This document shows positions 28,991 to 37,550 of a DNA stretch of 64,000 bases, one piece after another; position 1 is the stretch's first letter; each line of letters starts with the position of its first letter. Position numbers and translations under genes: made by a program. Origin of the DNA: Streptomyces anulatus (lineage in GTDB: Bacteria > Actinomycetota > Actinomycetes > Streptomycetales > Streptomycetaceae); contig NZ_BMVK01000002.1 in the NCBI RefSeq assembly GCF_014650675.1, positions 539,880 to 603,879 on the forward strand, in the 5' to 3' direction. The notes below the pieces were generated by a model. The model had not been told where the DNA came from. It did not search any database and saw only the letters and a list, made by a program, of their open reading frames with translations.

Positions 28991-31510
28991 CTACTTCTTG
29001 CGGTCTGCGGGGGAACCTGCCGCTTGCCGGTTCTTGAACCCGATGTCCTGGTACCGGGGGGCCGCGAAACCGAACGCCCCGACGTTCGCGAGCTTCTTGT
29101 CGACCGCGACCAGCTGCGGGCGCTGGAAGAGCGGAATCGATCCGGCGGCGGCCCAGATCCGGGCGTCCGCCTGCTTCATCAGCTCCCGTGCGGCCTTCTC
29201 GTCGAGTTCGGCGGCGGCCTGGTCGAAGAGCTGGTCGATGTGGTCGGTGCCGACCCGGGTGTAGTTCTGCTCCACGAGGAGCGACCCGTCGGTGGCGGGC
29301 TCCGGCTTGGCGTAGATCGGGCGTCCGTCGGTGGCCGGGTAGGCGGTGGCGGGCCACGAGTAGAGCGCCAGGTCGTACGCGCCGGAGGCGACGTGGTCCT
29401 TGAAGTAGCTCTCGTCGGGGACCTTGATGATCTCCGTGCCGATGCCGATCTTCTCCAGCATCACCGCGATCTTGTCGCCGACGCTGCGCAGCGACTGGGA
29501 GCCGGGCCCGGAGGGGAGCACGAAGCGCAGGGTCAGCGCCTTGCCGTCCTTGCCGAGCTGCCCCTTGGCCGCGGCGGGAGCGGGGGCGGCGGTGCCGACG
29601 GGGGCGTACGCTCCGGCGGCTCCCCCGGGCTGCTTGTCCTGGGCGGCGACGGCGCCGTCCTCGCCGAGGGCGCCCGCCTGGCGGAGCAGGGCGGCGCTCT
29701 GGGCGGCGGCCGTCCGGGCGGGAGCCAGGACGTGGACGGCGGAGACGCCGCCGGTGGAGACGGCCTGGGCGGGGGCGTGGGCGCCGGGCTTGTTGTCCTC
29801 GCCGACGATGTAGAGGCCCTCGTCGCGGGAGGCGGCGCTGTCCTCGGAGGCCCGGTCGGCGGAGGCCCTGTCGGCCTTCTCGCCCTCGGCCGTGGAGTCC
29901 TCGGTCGTGGAGTCCTCGGTCGTGGAGCCCTCGCCGTCCTGCTCGGTCTTCTTCCCGGCCTTCTCCTCCTCGCCGGCCTGTCCGGCCTTCTTCTCGTTCT
30001 CCGCCTTCTCGCTCTTCGCTTCCTTGTCGTCCTTCGTGCCCTCGGCGGCTTCCTTCTCCGCGTCTTCCTCCGTGCCCGGGGCGTCGCCCTTGGCGCCCTT
30101 CTTCTCCGCCTCGCTGCCGGCCTTGGTGTCCTTGGGCGGCTGAACCGCGCCGCCCCGGGTCCAGCCCGCGTCCGCCAGCAGGGCCTGGGCCTCCTTGGTG
30201 TTCTGGTCGCCGAGCGCCCCACTGCCGTCCTTGTAGCCGGGCTGCCCCGCGAGGGCGAGGTGGCTGCCGAGCGGCTTCGCCGGGAGGCCCAGCGGCCCCA
30301 GCACCGTCCGGGCCAGCTCCTCGCGGTCCAGGGCGCGGGCCACCGCCCGCCGGACCCGGTCGTCGGCGAGGGGGCCGGATTCGCCGTTCAGCGCGAGCTG
30401 GGTGTAGGCGGGTTCCAGGGACTTGCGGACCGCGAAGTCGCGCAGGCCCTTCTGCTCTGCCGTGTACGCGACGACGGCCTTGCGGTTCTTCTCCCGGGCG
30501 GCCTGCGCGATCTCCGCGGCCTCCTCGTCGGAGCCGTGCGCCAGGGCCCAGGAGCGCAGGGCCGCGGCGGGCGTGGTCTCGGAGCCCGGGCCGTGCGCGA
30601 GCGGCTGGCCGTTGTTGCCCCGGTCGCGGCGGGCGAGCGCGATGCGGTCGGCGGTGGACGCGTCGATGTCGGCGACGTCCACCGTGCCGTCGGCGAGCGC
30701 CTGGGTGCGGTCCCCGGCGGCGACCGCCCGGAAGACGAGGGTGTCCAGCTTGGCCTTGTCGCCCCACCAGCGCGGGTTGCGGGCCAGGGTGACGGTGCCC
30801 TTGGCCTTGCTGACGCTGCGCAGGACGAAGGGCCCTGCGGTGTTCTTCAGGGTGGTGCGCGCCCCGTCGTTGAAGGCGTCCGGCGAGCCGGTGATCTCCT
30901 TCGGGTAGAGCGGCGAGAACAGGGAGCGCCAGTCCGCGTACGGCTTGGAGAACGTGACCCGCACCTGGAGGTCGTCCGCGCCCCGCTCGATCTTCTCGAT
31001 CCGCTCGTAGCCGGAGTTGCGGGCGGTCCAGAACGCGGAGTCCTTGCCCCTGAGCGCCCGCCACTGGGCGACGAAGTCGGGGGCCCCGATCTCCCGTCCG
31101 TCGCTCCACACCGCCTGCTGGTTGAGCTTGTAGAGCACGACCTGCTTCGGCTCGCGCTCGATGATCTTCGCGGACTCCAGGTAGTCCGGGTTGAGCTTCG
31201 GCTGCCCGGACGCGTCCATCGGGAAGAGGGCCGGGAGCAGGGCTCCGGTGATCCGGGTGGTGGCGCTGTCCGCGTCCGCCTGGAAGGCGTTGAAGGTGGC
31301 GGGCAGCGCGTCGACCGCCCAGTTCACCGTCGAACCGTCGGAGACCGCCTGGCGGGCGGCGGGTGCGATGTCCTGGGGCACGCCCCGGGAGGTCTCCTCA
31401 CTGCCGGAGCTGCAGCCCGCCAGCACCGGGATCGTGAGCACCCCCGTCGTGAGGAGCGCGAGCGATCGGCGCTTTCGAACCGTCCCGCGCGGGACGCCGA
31501 CGTGGGACAT
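28991..31510 (-). CDS. Large SBP family 5 lipoprotein with a charged central insertion
   Basis: An 839-residue lipid-anchored binding protein. The signal (KRRSLALLTTGVLTIPVLAGC) ends in lipobox LAGC. The N-terminal lobe (INWAVDALPATFNAFQ-like VNWAVDALPATFNAFQADAD, WSDGREIGAPDFVAQW, FSPLYPKEI) and C-terminal lobe (GPGSQSLRSVGDKIAVMLEKIGIG, YDLALYSW, YTRVGTDHIDQLFDQA) are ordinary family 5. Residues ~460-645 are an insertion rich in Lys, Glu, Ala and Gly, including two 15-bp DNA repeats encoding TTEDSTTEDST. A mature family-5 protein is about 500-600 residues. Without the insertion it resembles actinobacterial LpqW-like proteins. No permease genes are linked. GGAGG lies eight bases ahead of ATG 31510. 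Confidence 0.8.
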   Translation of the reverse strand: MSHVGVPRGTVRKRRSLALLTTGVLTIPVLAGCSSGSEETSRGVPQDIAPAARQAVSDGSTVNWAVDALPATFNAFQADADSATTRITGALLPALFPMDASGQPKLNPDYLESAKIIEREPKQVVLYKLNQQAVWSDGREIGAPDFVAQWRALRGKDSAFWTARNSGYERIEKIERGADDLQVRVTFSKPYADWRSLFSPLYPKEITGSPDAFNDGARTTLKNTAGPFVLRSVSKAKGTVTLARNPRWWGDKAKLDTLVFRAVAAGDRTQALADGTVDVADIDASTADRIALARRDRGNNGQPLAHGPGSETTPAAALRSWALAHGSDEEAAEIAQAAREKNRKAVVAYTAEQKGLRDFAVRKSLEPAYTQLALNGESGPLADDRVRRAVARALDREELARTVLGPLGLPAKPLGSHLALAGQPGYKDGSGALGDQNTKEAQALLADAGWTRGGAVQPPKDTKAGSEAEKKGAKGDAPGTEEDAEKEAAEGTKDDKEAKSEKAENEKKAGQAGEEEKAGKKTEQDGEGSTTEDSTTEDSTAEGEKADRASADRASEDSAASRDEGLYIVGEDNKPGAHAPAQAVSTGGVSAVHVLAPARTAAAQSAALLRQAGALGEDGAVAAQDKQPGGAAGAYAPVGTAAPAPAAAKGQLGKDGKALTLRFVLPSGPGSQSLRSVGDKIAVMLEKIGIGTEIIKVPDESYFKDHVASGAYDLALYSWPATAYPATDGRPIYAKPEPATDGSLLVEQNYTRVGTDHIDQLFDQAAAELDEKAARELMKQADARIWAAAGSIPLFQRPQLVAVDKKLANVGAFGFAAPRYQDIGFKNRQAAGSPADRKK

Positions 31511-31620
31511 GGCTGATACCTCCGGGGCCGGCCCGGACCACCCCGTACCGGAATGGACCGGATAGTGCGTATGTGGTGGCATTTGCAGTTGATCACACTG
31601 ATTCCTTCCGCCCACTGAAA

Positions 31621-31644
31621 GCGCCCCCTCGCGCGAGGGGGCGC
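31621..31644. promoter_or_regulatory. Perfect 24-bp palindrome in the SBP/lacI divergent gap
   Basis: GCGCCCCCTCGC is followed directly by its reverse complement. It lies 111 bp before the SBP start and 248 bp before lacI. With no spacer it would form a 10-bp hairpin with a 4-base loop in RNA, acting either as an attenuator in the SBP leader or as an operator. The rest of 31511-31891 holds the lacI promoter and operator. Confidence 0.5.
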
Positions 31645-31747
31645 AGACACGGCGGGCGGGAGCCGCAAGCTCACCCGGCCGGAGGAACGTTTCGCTCCTG
31701 CGGGCCCCGTGACATCCGGCGCACGTTCCGCGCGACTCCGGATGGCC

Positions 31748-31777
31748 TTGCTCCCCCTGCGGCCCACGATCTAGGGT
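31748..31777 (+). promoter_or_regulatory. lacI-family gene promoter
   Basis: TTGCTC (31748-31753), an 18-bp spacer and TAGGGT (31772-31777). The -10 box is a good match to streptomycete vegetative promoters, and the operator begins inside it. Confidence 0.6.
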
Positions 31778-31791
31778 GAATGCGCTTTCAC
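31776..31791. promoter_or_regulatory. LacI-type operator GTGAATGCGCTTTCAC
   Basis: A 16-bp palindrome with one mismatched pair and central CG, overlapping the -10 box and start point of the lacI-family gene. This is the classic position for autorepression. Its core TGAATGCGCTTTCA matches the site at 34259 in 12 of 14 positions. A second small palindrome, CACGAGCCTCGTG, abuts it at 31789-31801. Confidence 0.7.
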
Positions 31792-31891
31792 GAGCCTCGT
31801 GATCGCATCGGCAGGCGAGCGAGCCGCCGGCCCGGTATCAGCACACGCGCCAGGCGCGGCGCTACGAAAGAAGAAGCGGACGGTCGGTCGA

Positions 31892-32962
31892 GTGAGCGCC
31901 CCCACGGTGTACGACGTCGCCGAGCGGTCGGGCGTCTCCATTGCCACGGTCTCCCGGGTCTACCGGAACCCCGATTCCGTACGTGCCCAGACCCGCGAGA
32001 AGGTCATGGAGGCGGCCCGCGAGCTGGGGTACGTGCCGTCCGGCAGCGCCCGGGGCCTGGCCAGCCGGACGACGGGCGTGCTCGGGCTGTGCTTCCCCGA
32101 CTACGCGGACCCGGACGCCGAGACCGCCGCCGCCGCGAGCGACGCGGACGACGACCAGGCCGTCATGCTCTACTCCGACCAGATCATCCGGGGCATGGAA
32201 CGGGCGGCCCGGCGGCACGGCTACGCCCTGCTGATCGCCGCCTCGCTGGACGGCGGGCCGGAGAGCCTGGTGGCGAAGGTCGCGGGGCGGGTCGACGGGT
32301 TCGCCGTACTGGCGCAGACCGTTCCGACCGAGGACCTGGAAGTGATATCGCGCCGGCTGCCCGTGGTGATGCTCGCGGGACCGCGCGAGATCGACCACCT
32401 GGACCACATCGTGGTGGCCAACGCCGAGGGCGAACGCGAACTGACCCGCCACCTGATCGAGGACCACGGGCTGCGCAGACTGGCGTTCATCGGCGGCGAG
32501 GAGAACTCGCCGGACGCCCAGGCCCGGTTCCGGGGCTTCCAGGCGGGGTGCCGGGACGCGGGCCTTCCGGTGCCCTCCCGGCCGGAGCTGCGCGCCGGGA
32601 TGATGACGCAGGCCGAGGGCGCGCTGGCGGCGGGCGCCCTGCTGGACCGGTCGGAGGGTACGGGGGTGGAGCGGCCGGAGGCGATGCTGTTCGCCAACGA
32701 CCAGATGGCGGTCGGCGCACTCCAGGCACTGGAGCGGCGCGGGGTGCGGGTGCCCGATGACATCGCCGTGACCGGGTTCGACGGAATCCCGCTGAGCCGG
32801 ATCGTCCGCCCGCCCCTGACGACCGTCCGGCAGCCGATCCGACGGCTGGGCGAACAGGCGGTGGAGCTGCTGGTGCAGCGCCTGGCGGACCCGGGCCGCG
32901 CCCCGGTCTCGCTGGAGCTGCCGGTCTCGGTGACCCGCCGCGCGAGCTGCGGCTGCGGCTGA
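31892..32962 (+). CDS. LacI-family transcriptional repressor of the oligosaccharide locus
   Basis: A 356-residue regulator. The N-terminal HTH is TVYDVAERSGVSIATVSRVYRNPDSV, followed by the LacI hinge (ELGYVPSGSARGLASRTTGVLG) and a periplasmic-binding-protein-like sensor domain with AMLFANDQMAVGALQALERRGVRVPDDIAVTGFDG. GTG 31892 is chosen as it starts directly before the HTH; the open frame to 31799 would read through the operator. The acidic DPDAETAAAASDADDDQ stretch after strand 1 of the sensor domain is an insertion. Matching palindromes at its own promoter and in the ABC operon leader indicate that it represses both and is released by an imported sugar. Confidence 0.88.
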   Translation: MSAPTVYDVAERSGVSIATVSRVYRNPDSVRAQTREKVMEAARELGYVPSGSARGLASRTTGVLGLCFPDYADPDAETAAAASDADDDQAVMLYSDQIIRGMERAARRHGYALLIAASLDGGPESLVAKVAGRVDGFAVLAQTVPTEDLEVISRRLPVVMLAGPREIDHLDHIVVANAEGERELTRHLIEDHGLRRLAFIGGEENSPDAQARFRGFQAGCRDAGLPVPSRPELRAGMMTQAEGALAAGALLDRSEGTGVERPEAMLFANDQMAVGALQALERRGVRVPDDIAVTGFDGIPLSRIVRPPLTTVRQPIRRLGEQAVELLVQRLADPGRAPVSLELPVSVTRRASCGCG

Positions 32963-33035
32963 GCCGTCCGGCAGACCGCCGGCCCGGCGACGGCGTCGGA
33001 CCGGTGCTCCCGCCACGGCCGCGCCGACGCCCTCG

Positions 33036-34046
33036 TCAGACGGCCCGCAGCCGCTCCCCGAAGAACCGCGTCCGGTTCGCGTGCAGCTCCGCCGCCTCGG
33101 CCACCATGCCCCGGTACGCGAAGTGCCCCGCCGTCAGCACCTGGAGTTCGCGCTCGCCGGCCAGCGCGTTGTGCACCGCGAACTGGCCCGGCGGCGGCAC
33201 GGACGGGTCGAACAGCGCGGCCGCGACCAGCGTGGGCAGGGTCAGCCGGGTCGCCGCCGTCGCCGCGTCGAAGAAGCCGAGGACATCCGTGACCTCGGGG
33301 TGCTCGCGGTGGTGCGCCCGGACCGCCTCGCCGCTGCCCGCGCAGGGCAGGGTCAGGCGCAGCGGGTGGTTGCCGAAGGTGGGGACCGTGAGCTGGGCCG
33401 CGCCGAAGCGGTCGTCCCAGGGCAGCGCGAGGGCCCCGAGTCCGCCGCCGAAGCTCTCGCCCAGGTAGCCGAGGCGGGGCCCGCCCGGGAGGCCGGCCTC
33501 CGCCAGTTCCGGGACGAGTGCCGTGAGGGCGGAGGCGGCGCACCACAGGTCGGCCGCGCAGTCGCCGATGACGTAGGTGTCGCGGGAGCCGATGCCGTGC
33601 AGGACGTGCTCGGCGGCCAGGTCCGGGATGCCGTCGACCCGGCCCCGCTCCCCCATGCCCCGGACGCACGGCAGGATCACGGCGGCCCCGGGCAGCGGCG
33701 CCGGAAGGTCGCGGCCGGGCTCCTGGCGGCCGCCGTAGCCGTGCCCGACGACGAATCCGTACCGCACGGGCCCCTCGGCGGGCAGGGCGAGCCAGCCGCC
33801 GAGCCGGACGCCGCCCACGGAGGTGTAGGTCACGCCGTGGATCCGGACGCCGTCGCGCTCCTCCTCGACCGGGCCGAGGACCGGGCGCGTGTCGACCGCG
33901 CGGGCCCGCGCGCAGCGGTCCTGCCAGAAGGCGTCGAACCCGTCGGGGGCGGGCGGGGCGGGGATGCCCAGCAGGGCTTCCGGCGCGTCGTACCCGTAGG
34001 CGGGATCGAACGCGAAGTCGTGCGGGAACGCGACGGATGGGGCCAT
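33036..34046 (-). CDS. AXE1-type acetyl esterase
   Basis: A 336-residue alpha/beta-hydrolase of the acetylxylan esterase / cephalosporin C deacetylase group. No signal peptide is visible, so it acts in the cytosol, as do other cytoplasmic AXE1 enzymes that deacetylate imported oligosaccharides. Family motifs: DGFDAFWQ, YTSVGGVRLGGWLALP, GHGYGGR, RGMG (variant of RGQG), GESFGGG with Ser 198, FDPSVPP with Asp 280, and AGHFAY with His 308, a full triad. It is divergent from the sugar ABC operon with a 277-bp shared gap that contains the LacI operator, so it may belong to the same regulon. Confidence 0.88.
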   Translation of the reverse strand: MAPSVAFPHDFAFDPAYGYDAPEALLGIPAPPAPDGFDAFWQDRCARARAVDTRPVLGPVEEERDGVRIHGVTYTSVGGVRLGGWLALPAEGPVRYGFVVGHGYGGRQEPGRDLPAPLPGAAVILPCVRGMGERGRVDGIPDLAAEHVLHGIGSRDTYVIGDCAADLWCAASALTALVPELAEAGLPGGPRLGYLGESFGGGLGALALPWDDRFGAAQLTVPTFGNHPLRLTLPCAGSGEAVRAHHREHPEVTDVLGFFDAATAATRLTLPTLVAAALFDPSVPPPGQFAVHNALAGERELQVLTAGHFAYRGMVAEAAELHANRTRFFGERLRAV

Positions 34047-34226
34047 GCCGCGAGGGTAGACGCCGACCGCGGCCCCGCCGTGCGAGACCCCGACCCCGAG
34101 CCCGGACCCGGGCCCCTCAAGACGAATCGGTCACATCGCCTGTTGTTCCACAAACAGTGCGTTTACGGTTCAACTACAAGGCGCCAGGATGTCGAGCACG
34201 TTGCACGAGTGTGACCCAGCACCCTC

Positions 34227-34256
34227 TTGCGGATTCCCGAATGACTGGCGCAGAGT
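34227..34256 (+). promoter_or_regulatory. Candidate promoter of the sugar ABC operon
   Basis: TTGCGG (34227-34232), an 18-bp spacer and CAGAGT (34251-34256), directly upstream of the operator palindromes. The -10 match is modest; the position relative to the operator supports it. Confidence 0.4.
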
Positions 34257-34257
34257 G

Positions 34258-34286
34258 ATGTATGCGCTTACAGGCAGCGCATACAT
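34258..34286. promoter_or_regulatory. LacI operator cluster in the ABC operon leader
   Basis: Two symmetries overlap. TGTATGCGCTTACA (34259-34272) is a 14-bp palindrome with central CG and one mismatched pair. ATGTATGCGCT (34258-34268) also forms a perfect 11-bp inverted repeat with AGCGCATACAT (34276-34286) across 7 bases, so a second, reversed half-site abuts the first. This would allow two dimers or a hairpin. It matches the lacI promoter operator core and lies 38 bp before the binding-protein start. Confidence 0.75.
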
Positions 34287-34323
34287 AGCGCAGCATCCGG
34301 ATTGCTCAAGGAGGAGCCCTCCC

Positions 34324-35571
34324 ATGTCCCGCATCGCCAGAACCGCTCCCGCCGGCATAGCGCTCGCGCTCGCCGTGACCCTTTCCGCCTGCGGCTCCTC
34401 CGGCGGCGGCGACGTCGCGGCGGACGAGAAGCAGACGCTCACCGTGTGGGCCATGGGGGCCGAGGGCGAGAAGCTCGCCGACGTGGCCGAGGTCTACGAG
34501 AAGGCCAACCCGAACATCACCGTCAAAGTGACCCCGATCGGCTGGGACGTCGCCCACCAGAAGCTCGTCTCGGCAGCGGCGGCGGGCACCCTGCCCGACG
34601 TGGCGCAGATGGGCGGCAGTTACCTGGGCGAGTTCTCCGAGCTCGGCGTGCTGGAGCCGGTGGACACCAAGGTCTTCGACAAGAAGGACTTCTTCCCGGC
34701 CGGCTGGGAGCAGGGCGAGGTGGACGGCACCGCCTACGGCGTGCCGTGGTACGTCGACACCCGGGTCCTCTACTACCGCACGGACCTGGCCGAGAAGGCC
34801 GGCGTCACCGAGGCTCCGACCGACTGGAAGGGCCTGAAGGACCTGGCGACCGCGTACCAGGAGAAGGCCGGTACGAAGTGGGGGCTGTCCATCCAGCCCA
34901 GCGGCCTGGACACCGTGCAGAACTTCTACTCCTTCCTGTACTCGGCGGGCGGCGAGATCGTCAACGACAAGGGCGAGGCCGTCATCGACAGCCCGGAGGC
35001 CGTCAAGGCGCTGAAGGAGTACGGCTCGTACTTCGACAAGGGCCTCTCCAACAAGTCCGTGCAGCCCGGCTACGACGTGGTGAAGGACTTCGGCAACGGC
35101 CGGGTCCCGATGTTCTTCGGCGGCCCCTGGCACGTGACGCTGCTCAACGAGGGCCAGCCGCAGATCAAGGGCAAGTGGGCCATCGCGAACGTTCCGGCGG
35201 ACGCCTCCTCCACCTCCATGGCCGGCGGCTCCTCCCTCGTCGTCTCCAAGGACAGCGAGCACAAGGCCGCGGCGACCGAGTTCATCAAGTACCTGACCGA
35301 CACGAAGGGCCAGGCCGACTGGTACGAGCGGACGAAGGACCTGCCCGCCAACACCTCCGCGTGGGAGTCCGGGACGCTCGCCGACGACGCCGACCTGCAG
35401 ACCTTCAAGAAGCAGATGGACACCGCCAAGTCCTCGCCGTCCCTGGCCAACTGGACCGAGATCACCGACAAGGTGGACCAGGCCATCGCCAAGGTGACGC
35501 AGGGCAAGGCTTCCGCCGAGGACGCGCTGAAGACCGCGCAGTCCGAGATCGAAGGTCTCGTGAAGCAGTAG
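34324..35571 (+). CDS. Sugar ABC transporter binding lipoprotein (family 1)
   Basis: A 415-residue lipid-anchored oligosaccharide receptor. The signal MSRIARTAPAGIALALAVT ends in lipobox LSACGSS. TLTVWAMGAEGEKLADVAEVYEKANP and KVTPIGWDVAHQKLVSAAAAGTLPDVAQMG are the family-1 entry; FFGGPWHV, AGGSSLVVSK and AAATEFIKYLTD are typical later blocks. The ATG has AAGGAGGAG upstream. It is the first gene of an operon with two permeases and a GH1 glucosidase but no ATPase; in streptomycetes such importers share the MsiK ATPase encoded elsewhere. Ligand likely a beta-glucoside given the GH1 gene. Confidence 0.9.
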   Translation: MSRIARTAPAGIALALAVTLSACGSSGGGDVAADEKQTLTVWAMGAEGEKLADVAEVYEKANPNITVKVTPIGWDVAHQKLVSAAAAGTLPDVAQMGGSYLGEFSELGVLEPVDTKVFDKKDFFPAGWEQGEVDGTAYGVPWYVDTRVLYYRTDLAEKAGVTEAPTDWKGLKDLATAYQEKAGTKWGLSIQPSGLDTVQNFYSFLYSAGGEIVNDKGEAVIDSPEAVKALKEYGSYFDKGLSNKSVQPGYDVVKDFGNGRVPMFFGGPWHVTLLNEGQPQIKGKWAIANVPADASSTSMAGGSSLVVSKDSEHKAAATEFIKYLTDTKGQADWYERTKDLPANTSAWESGTLADDADLQTFKKQMDTAKSSPSLANWTEITDKVDQAIAKVTQGKASAEDALKTAQSEIEGLVKQ

Positions 35572-35573
35572 CC

Positions 35574-36545
35574 ATGAGCACCACGACCGAGAAGGCCCGA
35601 GGGCCCCGGAAAGCCGGGGCCGCACCGTCCCCGGCCCCCGGGGGCAGCCGAGGCCGTAAGCCGTCGATGGGCGTGCAGAACGCGGCGGGCTGGCTGTTCT
35701 CCACCCCGTTCCTCGTCCTGTTCACCGTCTTCATGGCGTTCCCGATCCTCGCCACGCTGGTGATGAGCTTCACGGACTTCGGGCTGCGCAACGTGACGCG
35801 CCCGTGGGAAGCGAACTTCATCGGGTTCGAGAACTACGTCAACCTCTTCGGCGACGAGAAGTTCCTCAAGTCCCTCTTCAACACGGGGTACTTCGTCGTC
35901 GTCGGCGTGCCGCTGACCATCGGCATCGGGCTGGTCGTCGCCGTTCTGCTGAACAACGGCATCGACCGGGCGCGGACCTTCTTCCGGGTCGGCTTCTACG
36001 CCCCGGTGGTCACCACCATCGTCGCGGTGGCCGTCGTCTGGCGGTTCGTCCTCGATCCGAGCGACGGGCTGATCGCCGGCCTCTTCTCCGAAGTGGGCTG
36101 GACGGCCCCGGACTTCCTCGGCTCCGAGACGCTGGCGATGCCGTCGCTGATCGTCATGGCGGTCTGGCGGAACGTCGGCACGGTGATGGTGCTGTTCATC
36201 GCGGGCCTCCAGGCGATCCCCACCGAGGTGCGGGAGGCCGCGAAGCTCGACGGCGCGAGCGTCTGGCAGGAGTTCCGGGGCATCACGGTCCCGCTCCTGC
36301 GACCGACCCTCCTCTACGCCACGGTGATCACGACGATCGGCTACCTCAACGTGTTCGAGGAGCCGTTCGTGATGACCCAGGGCGGCCCGTCCGACTCGAC
36401 CCTCACGGTCTCGCTGAACATGTACCGCGAAGGGTTCAACTTCTTCCACATGGGCTACGCGAGCGCCATGGCGTACGTCCTCTTCGTGGTGATCATGGGC
36501 ATCACGGTGCTCCAGCTCCGACTGCTGAAGGACAACACGAAATGA
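35574..36545 (+). CDS. Sugar ABC permease, MalF/CebF type
   Basis: 323 residues with six membrane segments after a basic head (GSRGRKPSMGVQN). The sequence NAAGWLFSTPFLVLFTVFMAFPILATLVMSFTDFGL is the standard first segment. The coupling motif is EVREAAKLDGASVWQEFRGITVPLLRP, which docks an MsiK/MalK-type ATPase. It begins 2 bp after the binding-protein stop and overlaps the next permease as ATGA. Confidence 0.92.
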   Translation: MSTTTEKARGPRKAGAAPSPAPGGSRGRKPSMGVQNAAGWLFSTPFLVLFTVFMAFPILATLVMSFTDFGLRNVTRPWEANFIGFENYVNLFGDEKFLKSLFNTGYFVVVGVPLTIGIGLVVAVLLNNGIDRARTFFRVGFYAPVVTTIVAVAVVWRFVLDPSDGLIAGLFSEVGWTAPDFLGSETLAMPSLIVMAVWRNVGTVMVLFIAGLQAIPTEVREAAKLDGASVWQEFRGITVPLLRPTLLYATVITTIGYLNVFEEPFVMTQGGPSDSTLTVSLNMYREGFNFFHMGYASAMAYVLFVVIMGITVLQLRLLKDNTK

Positions 36546-37456
36546 GCGCCAACAGCAGCACCGCGGCGGTCGAGCCCCTGAAGAACACCTCGGGGAAGAA
36601 GGGCGACGGCGGGAAGAAGGGCAACGGCGGGAAGCGGAACGTCTCCCGCCCCCTGGTCTACGTCCTGCTCTCGCTCGGCCTGCTGGTCATGTCGGCGCCC
36701 TTCCTCTGGATGGGGCTCTCCGCCTTCAAGACGCAGAGCGAGCTGTCGGCCAGCCCGCCCGTGTGGATCCCCACCGAGTGGACCCTGGAGAACTTCCGGC
36801 AGCTGCTCGACAAGCTGGACCTGCCGCTGTACTTCATGAACTCGGTGATCGTGGCGGTCCTGGTGACCGTCTCGAACCTGATCTTCTGCTCGATGCTCGG
36901 CTACGCCCTGGCCAAGCTGAACTTCGTCGGCCGCAACAAGATCTTCGGCCTGGTGCTCGGCGCGCTGATGGTGCCCGGCAACCTGATGCTGCTGCCGCTG
37001 TTCGTGCTGATGAGCAAGCTCCAGCTGATCGACAGCTACGCCGGTCTGGTGCTGCCGTTCGCCGCCGGGGCCTTCGGGGTCTTCCTGATGCGCCAGTTCA
37101 TGCAGTCGATCCCGGACGAGCTGCTGGAAGCGGCCCGGATGGACGGCGCGAGCGAGTGGTACATCTTCTGGCGGATCGTGATGCCGCTGGTGAAGCCCGC
37201 CCTCGCGACCCTGTCGATCTTCACGTTCCTGGGTTCCTGGAACAACTTCGTCTGGCCGCTGATCGCGACCAACGACCCCGACAAGTACACCCTCCCGGTG
37301 GCCCTGGCCACCTTCGCCACCGACCCCAACAAGGCCGGGGGCTCCAACGGGATGCTGATGGCCGGGGCCTTCCTGATCGTGCTGCCGGTGCTGGTCGTCT
37401 TCATCGCGCTGCAACGGCACTTCACGCAGGGCATCGCCACGGCGGGCATGAAGTAA
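36542..37456 (+). CDS. Sugar ABC permease, MalG/CebG type
   Basis: 304 residues. The N-terminus carries a Lys/Gly-rich repeat (GKKGDGGKKGNGGKRN), then VYVLLSLGLLVMSAPFLWMGLSAFKTQSEL, five further membrane segments and the coupling motif ELLEAARMDGASEWYIFWRIVMPLVKPAL. Ends QRHFTQGIATAGMK, the usual MalG-type C-terminus. Forms the channel with the preceding permease. Confidence 0.92.
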   Translation: MSANSSTAAVEPLKNTSGKKGDGGKKGNGGKRNVSRPLVYVLLSLGLLVMSAPFLWMGLSAFKTQSELSASPPVWIPTEWTLENFRQLLDKLDLPLYFMNSVIVAVLVTVSNLIFCSMLGYALAKLNFVGRNKIFGLVLGALMVPGNLMLLPLFVLMSKLQLIDSYAGLVLPFAAGAFGVFLMRQFMQSIPDELLEAARMDGASEWYIFWRIVMPLVKPALATLSIFTFLGSWNNFVWPLIATNDPDKYTLPVALATFATDPNKAGGSNGMLMAGAFLIVLPVLVVFIALQRHFTQGIATAGMK

Positions 37457-37550
37457 CGCCTCCGCCGGGGCACTCCACGTACGAGGCCGCACCCCACCCC
37501 GTGACCGAGCGCGGCCACACCCCTCACCACCACCAGAAAGACATGTCGCG

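Noticed and set aside
29024..31516. 830-codon open frame opposite the large SBP
   Set aside because: Antisense shadow; no recognisable motif and biased composition.
34141..34180. Weak CTGTT/AACAG dyad and a GCGTTTACG word near the AXE1 side of the divergent gap as a third LacI site
   Set aside because: Not palindromic around a central CG and poorly matched to the operator core.
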